Position numbers and translations under genes: made by a program | Shown here: piece by piece, positions 34,591 through 46,355 of the stretch | Layout: each line of letters opens with the position of its first letter | Position numbering within the stretch: position 1 is the stretch's first letter | Source of the DNA: Chelonoidis abingdonii | Lineage: Eukaryota; Chordata; Testudines; Testudinidae | Direction of reading: 5' to 3' | NCBI RefSeq assembly: GCF_003597395.2 | Contig: NC_133770.1 | Location: 18,735,200 to 18,799,199, forward strand | DNA length: 64,000 bases | Notes under the pieces: generated by a model | What the model saw: the letters and a program-made list of their open reading frames with translations, nothing else | Told to the model about the DNA's origin: nothing | The model's database searches: none

Positions 34591-35067
34591 TTGGTGGCTC
34601 CAATAAAAGCAAAGCACATTGCTGCTCAAGGAGATCTTTCAGAAAGGGATGTGGGGGAGCATAAGTCAAGTTGTGTGACTATATAATCTTTGGGGAAACT
34701 GCATGTGGCTTTGCACTGTATAAACCAGAGAAGCTGCAAAAGGAGAAGCTGACAAGACTGTAAGTGACGGGATGAAACAATGGGGTCACTGTTTGCAGAG
34801 TATCATAATTAAAAGAACACTGTCAAGTTGTTAACTAAGGGTAGGATTTTTCAATGTGTTTGGTGTTTGCCTACTTCTGTTTCCAGGGAAGACAGTCATT
34901 GACTTCAGTGGGAGCAGAGTTAAGCCAATGCTGAATAATTCTGAAAATTCTCCCCTAAACATGTGTGTGTTTAACTTGCTAGGATCAGTAACACCCTCTG
35001 AGGTTTTTGACTTTCTCTGCAAACTCTGAGGTCAGACTCTCCAGACTGTTAGCAACACTTTGCAGTA
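34591..35067. other. No gene seen
   Basis: Unassigned. A short GACTTCAGTGGGAGC motif at about 34894 is a common small-repeat word in this window. Confidence 0.4.
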
Positions 35068-35186
35068 TGGTGACCAGACAGCAAGTGTGAAAAATTGGGA
35101 CGGGGTGGGGAGTAATAAGCAGCTATATAAGAAAGCCCCAAATATTGGGACTGTCCTTATAAAATCAGGACATCTGGTCACCCTAC
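35068..35186 (-). mobile_element. Short MITE with GGTGACCAGA ends
   Basis: 119 bp, ends TGGTGACCAGACAGCAAG and GGACATCTGGTCACCCTA as inverted repeats. Reverse copy of the element at 11757-11880. Interior AAAAATTGGGACGGGGTGGG and AAATATTGGGACTGTCC. Confidence 0.7.
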
Positions 35187-36813
35187 TTTGCAGTACCCTC
35201 CTGGCATGCAACTGCCTTAAAGCTGGCTGACCTGAGCACTAGAGAACAACCAGTGTGTGGTGGAGTCTTCCAGTGGCACAGAGCTACTGTAGCAGCTCCT
35301 ATACCACCCTCCTCCAACCCTAACCCTAGTGCAGGGAGCATGTCCTGTGCAGGGCTGGCCAGAAGATGACAATTCTGTTCTGTGAAGAATTTAGATCTTG
35401 TTTTCATTCTTAGAGCGTGGGAGAGAGTCTCTGCTTCCTTCCACCACCCTCTGCTGGCCCAGTGAATAGGGTTAATGGCCCAGTGAATAGGGTACTAGTC
35501 TGGGTGTAGAAAAACTAGGTTCAAGTCCCTGAGTTCCTATGTCCCAAGTTATTAGGCCCCTCTCTCTCTTATTCCTTGCTGGACCTGAGAAAGCTTCCCC
35601 AGGGAAATTTTGTTGAAATTAGCATGTTTCTGTGAAAAAAATCCTGTACAAATTTCTTTGGAACAGCTCTAATTCTGGACAAAGAAACTGTTGCTGGAGT
35701 GTACCTGCAAACCAGTGCTACTAGAATGGCCTCAGGAGGCCATTGGCAGCTGGTGTAGGACAGAACAGTGGTTGGGCTGCTGTAATTTGCACCAGAAGAC
35801 CAGACCAGACCAACACTGGCTGAGGCCTGAGGGGTCTGTTAAAGCCATCTTTTCCTCTCCTTCTCCTCACAGGCTAATTGTAGGGCCTGACCCTTTGCTT
35901 TCTCTGCTTAGCAGTCATCCAACCCGTTTCATTAGCAAAGTGGAGGGACTGGCCTCTGGACACTGCTCTGCAGCCTGTTTCCCAGCCCTGCAGGGGGAGC
36001 GTAAGGGTGAGTGGAGTTACTAAGGGAAGATCAGTGTATTATCAGTCCTTGACACCTATAGGAATTCCACCTCAGAACACAAGAGTGACGAAATCAGCGC
36101 CATCTCACAGGTTCCTGCTTTGTTTAATCACACCACTGAGGTGACATGAGCGTGGTGGAGGCAGGAGGCAGCAGCCAGCAGGGACTCATTGCCAGCACAG
36201 CTCCTTCAGCACTGCCTTGTGGGCTGGGAATAGCACCTGGAAGCCATGTGGAGGCCTTGACCTCTGTGAATCACCTGTGAACCCAGTGACATTGTACATC
36301 TGTTATCTATTGTTTTCTGTGTGTAGTACCATGCCTGTTAATGGAGAGAAAGCCCTCTCCTTACCATAGAGGCAGCTCCCATTTTGTTTTCAGGTGCAAC
36401 CTGCTACAAAGGGGAGAAACATGCTGTGCTTTCTCATAGACACCTTGCTTTTGGTTGGTTGTTATTCTTTTCTCAGTATAAAGCAAATGGTGTAACTCTG
36501 TCTGGAGTGGCTCACGACTATGAGTGCCTTCCTCAGGGCAGACTATTAAAAACCAGGTAGACACCCCAAACTAGTGGTGTGTTTTATAATTAGATTTCAC
36601 TAAGCCAGTGACAAATGTGAACTCCTGGATCACTATACCAGTCTTACCATAGAGTCACAGACAGTCCCCTTAGACTCTCCAGTCTATCTTGCCCTCCAGA
36701 CAAACTGGACTTCGTGATAAAATGGTTACTTACACCAAAAATCACATCATATTTAAGTTGCTTCCAGTCCCAAGGGACCAGTCACTTACCCTAGATCTGT
36801 TGATACTCTAGAT
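35187..36813. other. No gene seen
   Basis: A direct repeat of GGCCCAGTGAATAGGGT occurs at about 35457 and 35479. The remainder is unassigned. Confidence 0.4.
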
Positions 36814-36818
36814 CTTAC

Positions 36819-37958
36819 TATGACGGATTGGATCACAGAAGCCCTTTTGGACTGCCACCTGATGTGCTGAGACTACCTCTGAGCCCATTTTCCCTGGCAG
36901 CTTGGGACTTCAGTACCCTGTCTTTTTGAGTCAGACATGCTAGCCTGCTGCAAACACAGACCCAGGTCTGATCCACGTCTCCCAAAAGCTGCAGGCTTAG
37001 CTGAAAACAGCTTAGAAAGTGCTCCTGTTTCCAGCCACAGATACCCAGCTCCCAATGGGATCCAAACCCCAAATAAATCTGTTTTACTCTTCATAAAGCT
37101 TATACAGGGTAAACTCATCAGTTGTTCCACTGACAGAGAGATATGCACAGCTGTTTGCTTCTCCAGGTATTAATTACATGTTCTGGGTTAATTAACAAGC
37201 AAAAGTGATTTTATTAAATACAAAAAGTAGGATTTAAGTAGGTCCAATAACAGACAGAACAGTAAGTTACCAAGCAAAGTAAAACAAAAACACGCAAGTC
37301 TAAGCCTAATACAGTAAGAAACTGATTTAGGATAAAATTTCACCCTCGGATGTTCCAATAAGCTTCTTTCACAGACTAGACTCCTTTCTAGTTTGGGCCC
37401 AATCCTTTCCCCCAGTACAGTCCTTGTTCCAGCTCAGGTGGTAGCTAGGGGATTTCTCATGACTGCAGCCCCCCTTTGTTCTGTTTCACCCCCTTATATA
37501 TCTTTTGCACAAGGCGGGAATCCTTTGTTCCTCTCTGGGTTCCCACCCCTCCTTCTAAATGGAAAAGCACCAGGTTAAAGATGGATTCCAGTTCAGGTGA
37601 CATGATCACATGTCACTGTAAGACTTCATTACCCACTTGCCAGAGCACATGTATACAGGAAGACTTACAAGTAAACAGAGCCATTTACAACCAGTTGCCC
37701 TGGTTAATGGGAGCCATCAAGATTCCAAGCTACCATTAATGGCCCACACTTTGCTTAATTACAATAGGACCTCAGAGTTATATTTCATATTTCTAGTTTC
37801 AGATACAAGAATGATACATTTAAACAAATAGGATGACCATACTCAGTACATTAAAAGCTTTGTAATGATACCTTACAAAAGACCTTTTGCATGAAGCATA
37901 TTCCAAATACATTATATTCACACTCATTAGCATATTTTCGTTAGAGCGCAACATCACA
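36819..37958 (-). mobile_element. Solo LTR (family E), 1140 bp, minus strand
   Basis: Read on the minus strand it begins TGTGATGTTGCGC and ends CCGTCATA. A 5-bp duplication CTTAC flanks it (36814-36818 and 37959-37963). A TATA box (TTATATAT region, 37493-37501, minus strand) lies about 280 bp upstream of an AATAAA at 37210-37215 (minus strand), matching a U3-R-U5 order. The terminal TA instead of CA at the left edge looks like a single C-to-T change. No internal genes are present. Confidence 0.85.
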
Positions 37959-37963
37959 CTTAC

Positions 37964-38459
37964 AACAATAGCTAATTCTGTAATAAACTAATTAACGGTT
38001 TATTAGCTAAGAAATGGAAATAAGAGTTATTGAGAAGTTAAAGCAGGTAAAACATATATACAAGTAAATTAGTTTGTAATTCTAAATGGCGGCAGTGATG
38101 TAATAAAATGCTAGTTTGCTAAAAGTTTTTCAGAGTACCCAGACTGTCTGGTACACTTCCCTGTAAGAGTCCAAACAGTCAAGAAATCCAGGATCTTTCC
38201 ATGAATCCATATTTACAGCTTCTTCTCACAGCAAACAAGCTGTCAATATCACTACCCATGTGGGCTTTTTCTTTGACGTTGGAGAGTGAGGAATGCATTT
38301 TGAGTCTTTGAACGCTGATCATCACGCACAATGACCACTTTCTTTGAAATTAGCACCACTTTTCTGTTAAAGTTCTTCGTTTGCATTCCACAAGGCTTCT
38401 TGCTCATTTGATGAGTTATTCAGTTACAGGAGTTTACACAATGTAAGCATTTGCTACTA
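37964..38459. other. AT-rich, no gene seen
   Basis: Nothing recognisable on either strand. Confidence 0.4.
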
Positions 38460-38461
38460 TA

Positions 38462-39595
38462 CAGTAATTCCTTAGTTAACGTTGTAGTTGTCCTGAAAAA
38501 TGCAACTTTAAGTGAAACAATGTTAAACTAATCCAATTTTCCCATAAGATTTAATGTAAATGTGGGGGGTTAGGTTCCAAAGAAATGTTTTTGGGGCAAA
38601 CAAAAGGCATTATATGCTGTACAGTACTGTATTGTACTGTGGTTGCAAAGTGCCCCTGGCTTACCCCACGCCGGCACAGCCCACTGCAGGCAAGGACACT
38701 AGGAAGCACCTTTGCAGCAGCAGAGGCAGCTTCCCTGGAGAAGAACAGGCTCTGACTTTGCCAGGAATGCTCCAGGCCCACCTCTTCCCACCCCCACTCC
38801 ACCTCCTCTCTGGAGCACGCCACACCCCTCCCCCTCAAAAGTCCGAAGCGCCACCAAACAGCTGTTTGGCAGCACTTAGGACTTTCTGAAAGGGAGGGGA
38901 AGAAGCAGAGACACAGGGCTTCCCTGCTTCTGCCCCTCCCTCCCAGAAAGTCCTAAGTGTGAAGTGCTGGGAGTGAGGGGGAGGAGCAGAGAAGCCCCAC
39001 GTCTCCACTCCTCCCCTTCCCTCCCAGAAAATCCTAAGCACCGCTAAACAGCTGTTTGGTGGCGCTTAGGACTTTCTGGGAGGGAGGGGGAGGAGCAGAG
39101 ACATAGTGCTTCCCTGCTTCTGTGCCTCTTTCACAGAAAGTCCTAAGTGCTGCCAAACAGCTGTTTAGCAGCGCTTAGGATTTTCTGGGAGAGAGGGGGA
39201 GGAGTGGAGATGCAGCACCTTCCAGCTCCTCCTCCTTCCTCCCAATGCTTCCCTGCCACCAAACAGCTGTTTGGCAGCACTTAGGACTTTCTGGGAAGGA
39301 GGGAGAGGAGTGGAGATGCGGCATTTCCCTGCTCCTCCCCCGCCCTCCCAGAAAGTCATAAACAGCTGTTTGGCATTGGGGAAGTGTTGGGAGGGAGGGA
39401 GAGGAGGCGGAGAAGTGGAACTTTTGCAACACTTCCTTGTAAAGTTGCTCCTTTTCCACAGAATCTTACAAGGAGGCAGACAAATGACGTTATAGGGAAG
39501 CATTGCACAACTTTAAATGAGCATGTTCCCTAATTGAGCAGGGACGTAACGTTGAAACAAGGTTAAGTGGGATGACGTTAAATGAGGAGTTACTG
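38462..39595. mobile_element. Tigger/pogo-like non-autonomous element with palindromic tandem repeats
   Basis: 1134 bp. Ends CAGTAATTCCTTAGTTAACG and TGACGTTAAATGAGGAGTTACTG-type sequence form inverted repeats, and a TA dinucleotide flanks each side (38460-38461 and 39596-39597), as for Tc1/mariner-pogo elements. The middle (about 38836-39410) holds palindromic units whose centre is AAACAGCTGTTT, at about 38861, 39051, 39160, 39266 and 39365. No transposase frame is present. Confidence 0.8.
38836..39410. repeat. Tandem array of about 100-110 bp palindromic units
   Basis: Each unit has a self-complementary core (AGTCCTAAG...AACAGCTGTT...CTTAGGACT) followed by a GGGAGGGAGGGGGAGGAG purine stretch and a pyrimidine stretch. 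One unit between the first and second centres (about 38945) has lost the CAGCTG middle. Spacings between adjacent centres are about 109, 106 and 99 bp. Confidence 0.85.
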
Positions 39596-39772
39596 TATTA
39601 TAACATGATACAGAGAAGTAAAAATAATGCAAGTAACACCCCACTAGTTTTCATGAAGTTCAAACACCAAATACACTCTTGCACATTTAACAAACACACA
39701 GATGATTTTGTAACCCAGGCCTGCTTGGTGTGGTGTTTTGTCCCCGTTTAGTCGCATCTAGACCACCTAGAG

Positions 39773-40172
39773 CAGTGATTCTCAAATGGGTTTGTGTACT
39801 CGTTGGGTACACACAGGTTTTCCAGGGGGTACATCAACTCATCTTATTTGCCTAGTTTTACAACAGGCTACATAAAAAGCACTAGCAAAGTCAGTACAAA
39901 TTAAAATTTCATACAATTGGTTATATTACTCTATATACTATACATTGAAATGTAAGTACAATATTTATATTCTAGTTGATTTATTTTATAATTATATGGT
40001 AAAAATGAGAAAGTCAGCAATTTTTCAGTATTAATGTGCTGTGACACTTTTGTATTTTTTATGTCTGATGTTGTAAGCAAGTAGTTTTTAAGTGAGGTAA
40101 AACTCGGGGGTACACAAGACAAATCAGACTCCTGAAAGGGAAACAGTAGTCTGGAAAGGTTGAGGGCCACTG
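39773..40172. mobile_element. hAT MITE, 400 bp
   Basis: Ends CAGTGATTCTCAAATGGG and GGTTGAGGGCCACTG are hAT-like inverted ends. The interior is AT-rich, with GGGTACACACAGG and GGGGGTACACAAG near opposite ends. Flanking 8-mers ACCTAGAG and GTCTACAG agree at only 5 of 8 positions. Confidence 0.7.
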
Positions 40173-40573
40173 GTCTACAGATTGATGAGTCTGCTACAGC
40201 CTTCACTAAGAGCCATGTGGTTTTTAGCTCATACAATAAGGTTCAGAGATCCCAGGTTTGATCCTGCCTGCCAGCACGCAGGGTCTGTCAGCCTTACAAA
40301 TTGTCCTGGGTCTCTGACACGAGGTGGCACCTAATCTGCCAATGTCACAAATGGTATCCTGACCAAAAGTACAGGGTTGCTTTTTGTGGAAAAACCATGA
40401 CATCCCTCCCATTTCCTGCTGGGAAGTAGCAGTAAAATGGCAACTGTTACTGAGGAAGACAAAAGCTTTCTGTTGTGAGGATAGTAAATTAGCTTCAGCT
40501 ATTTCAGAAAAGGTGCTGAAAAATCAGGTAGGATTGTGTGTAGGAGTGTATACATAAAAGAGGTTGAAAGAGT
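40173..40573. other. No gene seen
   Basis: Unassigned sequence between two hAT elements. Confidence 0.4.
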
Positions 40574-41183
40574 CAGGGCCGGTGCAACCATTTAGGCGAC
40601 CTAGGCGGTCACCTAGGGCGTGGGGATTGGGGGGGGGGGGCACCATTTTCTTCGGCAGCAACCGCAGCAGCCAGATCTTCGGCCGCCCCGGTTGCTGCTG
40701 GCATTTAGGCGGAGGGAGCTGGGGTGGGAGAGCACGGGGAGGGCTGCCTGCAGCAAGTAAGGGGGGGTGCGGCACGCAGGGGAACTTCCCGCCCCAGTTC
40801 ACCCCTGCCCTGCCTCCTCCCTGAGCACTCCATGACTGCTTCACTTCCCCCACCTCCCAGGCCAGCAGCACCAATCAGCTTAGCCGCCACAAGCCTGGGA
40901 GGCGGGAGAAGTGAAGCAGCCACGGCATCCTCGGGGTGCTTGTGCTCGTGCGCTGAGCTGGGGTGAGCTGGGACAGGGGGGTTGCCTCAGGGCGGAGGGT
41001 GGGGTGTGGGGATCTGCCACAAGGGGGACGCCTCAGGGCGAAGGGAGGTAGCTGCTGTAGGGGGGGTGCTCAGGGCAGAGGGAGGGAACTGCCCGAGGGG
41101 AGAGGGGGTGCCTCAGGGCGGGGGTGCAGGGGCGCAAGGTGGAAATTTCGCCTAGGACGCGAAACATCCTTGCACCGGCCCTG
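40574..41183. mobile_element. hAT element, 610 bp, perfect target duplication
   Basis: Ends CAGGGCCGGTGCAACC and TTGCACCGGCCCTG, with a perfect 8-bp duplication GAAAGAGT on each side (40566-40573 and 41184-41191). GC-rich interior. A stem of about 28 bp (40835-40862 with 40893-40920, about three mismatches) and a short tandem array of GCCTCAGGGCG-type units (about 40983-41135) lie inside. Open frames crossing it have no domains. The perfect flanks suggest it is one of the younger insertions here. Confidence 0.93.
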
Positions 41184-41191
41184 GAAAGAGT

Positions 41192-42887
41192 GTCTATATT
41201 CTATTAGCTATTTAATATTTTAGAATGAATCTCTGTAGTTTAACTTTCATGCATCATCAGATGACAATAACCTTAGGAGTCAAATATATGATAGGTTCAA
41301 CAGATTACCTCATGGTAACAAAATACTATTTGGGATTGTTAAAGAGTATAAGGGAAACCATGACTGGGCATGACAGATGCTCCATTGTTATACTATCTAC
41401 TTTTAAACCTTCTTATGTTGTTAATAAAATGTTACAATTAATCTATAAACAGTGAGTAATTACTACGATCCCATCATCTTAAGAGCAAACACAGGGGTAG
41501 TCAAAATCAAGGACCTCTGCAGCACACTGCATATTGTGCATTTCTTCATGTATATTTCCATGCACTAATGAATACAAAAGCCCTGTCATGATGCACTAGA
41601 CTGCAGCACAAAATCACGGCACATGGAGAAATGCTTTGGGACTCACTGCAATATTCATGCAACTATAGGAGCAGTCCAGTCATATATCCCATAGACCAGC
41701 TCCCCGTGAAGTGCTGCTTGTATCTTCCTGCACCTCTGTCAGTTGTTGCAGTCAGCTCTGTTCCACTGTATTGGATATGTAATGAACACAGAAGCTTGCC
41801 TTGAAACGGTAACTTCTTGTTTCTGTCCCCAATATGAGGAGTTCAAGAAACTGAATGATTCTGGAAGACTTAAACCAAATGGGGATTAACTTCTTTCCAA
41901 TTTGCAACACTCAGTACCTCAATTTCATGATTCAGCATTTGATTCTCAGTAAATAAGTTACATTACCAAACCCAGTGTGGGCAAAGGTAAATATGTGTCT
42001 AAAATGACAGATTTTTCTTGGAATGGGAGACAGTTAAGAAGTACAGCTTTTTGACCTACATTGTGCTGCTCTTTTTCTGGTGAGAACTATCTGAATTTTG
42101 CCAAGAAAGCCAGATGCTATATGGGAAATCTTGCCATAGGCAGCAGGTGCAGTTAGTCACTAGTGCTCCTGGCTAGTGATTCAAACCACAAGGCTTTTAG
42201 TGATTAGTGCATTTTTATGTAATGTTTCTTTTCTTTTCACTCTTGTGGATGACAAAGTTAAAAATTGTTGGATTGAAAATTATCACATTTAGATTTTTTT
42301 TATGTTAAATGTGTCACTGAAGCAGTAAAGTGCTTTTTATGTTACTCCATTGCCCAAGGCATTTCTTAAAACTTCTCTTCATGGCTACTTTTCCCAATGT
42401 ATGAGCACAGCTATTCATTTTTAACACACATTTTGATTTTTTTCTTAAATGAAAGAGACCTAGGCTGTGAATATTATTGGTGCTAAAAGTCCTCTTCGTT
42501 CATATTAACTCACATAATCATAGAGATTAGAGACAGAAAAGATTTATTGGGTCGCTTAGTTCATCCTCTTGCCATTACTGGACTGTCATCTAGTGCATAT
42601 GCAGTGTTTTGTCCAGGTTAAAATGACTGGAATGATGCAGTTTCAAACAGTTCTCTTAAGACAGTAATTCTACACTCTCATGTTGACCTGAATAATAGGA
42701 AAAAATGTTCAGAATGTCTTTGTTTTATTATTATTATTATATCTAGCTGTACCATTCGTACCACTGTAAGCCATTATCAGCACTTACATCTTTTCAAATT
42801 AACACCTAATAGTACCACCCAGACAAGTAACTATGATTTTGCTTTCTGTGCACTGCACCTTTAAATCTTTAAGAACTCTCCCTAGGG
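41192..42887. other. Mostly unassigned; old CR1-like trace
   Basis: Bases 42515-42700 (AATCATAGAGATTAGAGACA, TTAGTTCATCCTCTTGCC, ATGACTGGAATGATGCAG) look like an old minus-strand CR1 3' end. A TTA/ATT run at 42725-42740 is simple sequence. No gene seen. Confidence 0.4.
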
Positions 42888-43160
42888 CAGTGGTCCCCAA
42901 ACTTTTCAGGGTTATTCCCCCACTTATCCCTGTCCACGCCTCCCCTACCCCAAAGTCAGGAAGGGGGTCATGGCTCCAGGAGGGGGGGAAGCAGTCGGGG
43001 TAAGGGTGCCAAGGCTGGAGTTGCATCTGGGGCCGGAGCCAGAAGTGGTGCCCTGGCTGGGGGCTGGAGCTGGGGTCAGGGGCAGGGCCTGGAGCAGAGC
43101 CCCATCCAGGAGCCGAGAATGGGGGTGGGAACTTTTTTGAAAAATCAGAACTAAAATTTT
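42888..43160 (+). mobile_element. hAT element fragment, left end
   Basis: Begins CAGTGGTCCCCAAACTTTTC, a hAT terminal repeat, followed by a G-rich interior (CTGGGGCCGGAGCC, GGGGCTGGAGCTGGGG). No matching right end is visible, so it is probably truncated. Confidence 0.6.
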
Positions 43161-44171
43161 GACTCAGGTGTGGCATTGACATTAGTATCTTGTAGGGTCA
43201 GAATATAAACAATTCAGTTAGTCTTCTGGAACTCAATCTTCATGAAAGTGCTTTATTTTTTATTGGAAAATATCTTGCCACTCAAGCTTAGGTCAGCACA
43301 ATCTTTACTATTTGTATATTTTCCAGCTTCCATAAAATAGCAGAAGTCCTAGGAAAGGTGCTGACTGTCCCTGTCTCCTTATATGGATTAGGGCCAGTTT
43401 AATAGGCAAAACTGTTCACTGGTTCAGTTTCTCATTCTGCAGGCTGGTATTACAGAACTCCTTTCTTGGACTGGTGCAGGGTTTGCTTGATACCATGTGT
43501 TCCTTGCTGGCCAATGAGTGGGACAGTAATTGCATCAGGCTTACAGCAGATGCGGCAGTTGGTTCAAAATTTCAACCAATGGATAAAATGTGATTGTAAC
43601 AGCTGGTGGTGGGAGTGGGGGAGGAAGAGTTTGGAAGGCTTTGCCCCCAGTACAGGAGGGATTTCTATTCTCCATCTGATCCAACATGGATCTGGGTTGG
43701 GAACAATGATGGATGGAGAATTCATTTAGGTCACCTAAAGGAAAACAAAATCCTGGGTATGGCAAATTGGAAAATTGTGCCTGGGAGAGCAACATATTGC
43801 TAAGAGGGAGTGATCTGTCACAGAGGGTAAAAGATTGTTCAACTTTTTACTAGTTCATAACATATGTGTGTGTTTGTGAATCCTGTCACCCATGGCTCAC
43901 CAAAAATGGACAGGTGATTGTTGAAGTGGTCACTTATAAGTATTCCCAGTGTTTCCAGGACAATAGTATTCAACAGTGAGTTAAATACCATCTCTGACAG
44001 GCACCTGATACTATTCATGTCTCTTGGGTGTTCACTTAAGAAAGGCATCAGTGTAGCTTATTTATGGAACTGAAGGGATCATTTTCAAACTTGGGCCCCT
44101 AAACCCCTATTTAGACACCTAAAAAAGTGGCCTGTGATACTAACTGGCACTGCTGTTAGCATTCTCACAAG
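43161..44171. other. No gene seen
   Basis: Unassigned; short frames only. Confidence 0.4.
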
Positions 44172-44321
44172 GTGGGAGGGTCCCAGAGCCCGGGCTCCAG
44201 TTTGAATCAAATATCTATTCTACAGGGCAATTTTATAGCCCTGCAGCCTGAGCCCTGTGAGCCCGAATCAGCTGACGTGGGCAAGGAGCGGTGTTTTACT
44301 GTAGTGTAGACATACCCTTAG
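44172..44321. mobile_element. Harbinger-type MITE, right half
   Basis: AGGTGGGAGGGTCCCAGAGC, GGGCAATTTTATAGCCC, GAATCAGCTGACGTGGGC and the right terminus GTGTAGACATACCCTTAG match the element at 33416-34590 in reverse or direct order. The left half is missing. Confidence 0.65.
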
Positions 44322-45196
44322 TATCTGGAAAAATCAGTATTAGATTCAACTGGCCAAATTCTATCCTATATCCCAGTGCAGAATACTCCTTGGTATAAAT
44401 AGGAGCTATAGGAGAAGATGCAGGTAGAATACCATCCTTAAAGTGCAGTCTGCATTAATAAGGTATTGAGACACTAACTCCCTGCATTTTTAATGAACTG
44501 TGCAGGGAATCTTGGTGCACAATTTCCCATTAATGCCAGGGAAGGCTCTTTGCTACACTTTGTGATTACCACTCTGAAATGTTGAGGCTAGATTTGTGTA
44601 GATTTGACCTAGGAGCATGGAGTATGTTTAGATGACTTGGAATGGATGGATAGATCTTAGTAGAGTTTATGATAAATCACAGTGTGGGTGAACATGTTGT
44701 TGTGCCAGATAAAGTCAATGGAACCATGCCAATTTATGCCAGATGAAGATTTGGCCCACTCTTTTGTTTGATGGATTTACACCAGTGTTACTGTCTAAGG
44801 GCTCAACCTTGCAGGGCACTGAGTACTCTGACAAGCCTGTGCTTCATTGTTAGCGGCTGAGTAATCTTGTTGAAGTCTGTTTAGTTGTACATTATTGTTC
44901 GTATTATTGTAACTCCAAGGTGCTCCAGTTCCCCATACAAACACGGAACAAAAAGATCGTCCTTGCCCTAAGGAGCTTACAAACTGGACCGCAGGTCTGA
45001 GTAGCCTATGCACAGGTGTATGGAGGGTTACTGTCACACAGTTTGCTCCTTCACATGCTAATCTAGCCTGCAGGAAATAATACGCAATCACTGTTGCTTC
45101 TTGGGAGGATGGGTTGGGCTGCAATCCCCTCTAACTTTTAAGAAAATGAAATGGCATTGTAAAAGAACTCACATATAATGCAAGTATTATAATAAC
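44322..45196. other. No gene; SINE-tail-like repeat near 44.9 kb
   Basis: About 44880-44995 carries CCCCATACAAACACGGAACA and CGTCCTTGCCCTAAGGAGCT, a reversed copy of the tail family. Otherwise unassigned. Confidence 0.4.
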
Positions 45197-45205
45197 ATAG
45201 TATAG

Positions 45206-45436
45206 TTAGTAAGGGGGGAGGGATAGCTCAGTAGTTTGAGCATTGGCCTGCTAAACACAGGGTTGTGAGCTCAGTCATTGAGGGGGCCACTTAGGGATGT
45301 GGGACCCCCCCCAAAAAAACCTGTCAGGGATAGTGCTTGGTCCTGCTAGTGAAGGCAGGGGACTGGACCCAATGACCTTTCAAGGTCCCTTCCAGTTCTA
45401 TGAGATATAGGTATATCTCTCTTCATTGATTTATTT
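45206..45436 (+). mobile_element. tRNA-derived SINE of turtle Cry type
   Basis: The head GGGAGGGATAGCTCAGTAG contains a matching Pol III A box (TAGCTCAGTAG), and GGTTGTGAGCTC is a diverged B box. The body has GAGGGGGCCACTTAGGGAT, GTCCTGCTAGTGAAGGCAGG and CAAGGTCCCTTCCAGTTCTA, and the tail is AT-rich. This matches the tRNA-Lys-related SINE known from cryptodiran turtles. A 9-bp direct repeat ATAGTATAG (45197-45205 and 45437-45445) may be the target duplication. The C-rich run in the middle is an expansion. This is the strongest pointer to the host lineage. Confidence 0.9.
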
Positions 45437-45445
45437 ATAGTATAG

Positions 45446-46145
45446 CAGGGATTTTTATAAATAAGAAAGATGCAAGAGGTCACTGGGTGGAAAATCAAAG
45501 GCAAGTTCAGCAGTCAACAGGATATAATAAGAACAAATAGAATATCTAAAGAGCACAAAGGCATGTCAAAGTTAGAATCAGGACTCACAATTTGTCAGAC
45601 CACTCTGTTTATTAGCGCAGCGCTCCGCCAGCAACATTCAGAATATGTGAGTGCCATGCAAGGCCTCAACAGTCTTATTTATACAGCTAAAAGAGCAGGA
45701 GTTAGACAAAAGAACAAAGAAAGCAAAAGACAGGAAAAACCACCTGTGACACAGCATGCATATCCCACTTCCTTACTGATTGGTATCGATCTAAGGCTAA
45801 TACTTTTCCAATTGCCCTTAAACGGTGCAATTGTTCTATGCTAATGTCTGTGTTCCTGACACCTGGATTGCAACATTCCAACAATTTTGCTTAAAGGTGC
45901 AGACAACATTTCTTTAATTCTTTCTATTCTTACAATATAATTCATTCTACTTTCACAGGCACCAGGACCCACCCTTGTAATTTGTGTGTAAAATACCACA
46001 TTTAATCTTCATTATCTCCCTGTGAAGCAATAGACTGATCAGACTAAGATTGTATTGGTGCAGGGAGGTGTTTGGGAAACTATGTGTTACTATTGTTGAC
46101 TCTGAAGCACAGTGGAAACTAGCAGCGGGTACTCAATGATACATG
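45446..46145. other. No gene seen
   Basis: Unassigned. Confidence 0.4.
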
Positions 46146-46355
46146 ATACTCAATGATACTAGGAGGGTGGAGAAGCACTGGAATGGGTTACCTAGGGAGG
46201 TAGTAGAATCTCCTTCTTTAGAGGTTTTTAAGATCAGGCTTGACAAAGCCCTGGCTGGGATGATTTAATTAGGGATAGGTCCTGCTTTGAGCAGGGGGTT
46301 GGAGCAGATGACCTCCTGAGGTCCCTTCCAACCCTGATATTCTATGATTCTATCT
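46146..46355 (+). mobile_element. CR1 LINE 3' end
   Basis: Runs from AGCACTGGAATGGGTTACCT through TTTTTAAGATCAGGCTTGAC, AAGCCCTGGCTGGGATGATT and GAGGTCCCTTCCAACCCTGA, and ends ATTCTATGATTCTAT, the CR1 terminal repeat. Strongly 5'-truncated. Same subfamily style as the minus-strand copy at 3575-4215. Confidence 0.92.

Noticed and set aside
39165..39503. 112-residue minus frame with repeated QLFGG-like motifs
   Set aside because: Repetition comes from the palindromic DNA array in the Tigger-like element.
39765..40180. Clear 8-bp duplication for the hAT MITE at 39773-40172
   Set aside because: ACCTAGAG and GTCTACAG agree at only 5 of 8 positions, so I kept the element on its ends alone.
40524..40966. 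Pro/Arg/Gly-rich frames
   Set aside because: Lie inside a hAT element with GC-rich tandem units; no domain.
45206..45280. Functional tRNA gene at the SINE head
   Set aside because: The B box is diverged and no cloverleaf can be completed; it is part of a SINE.
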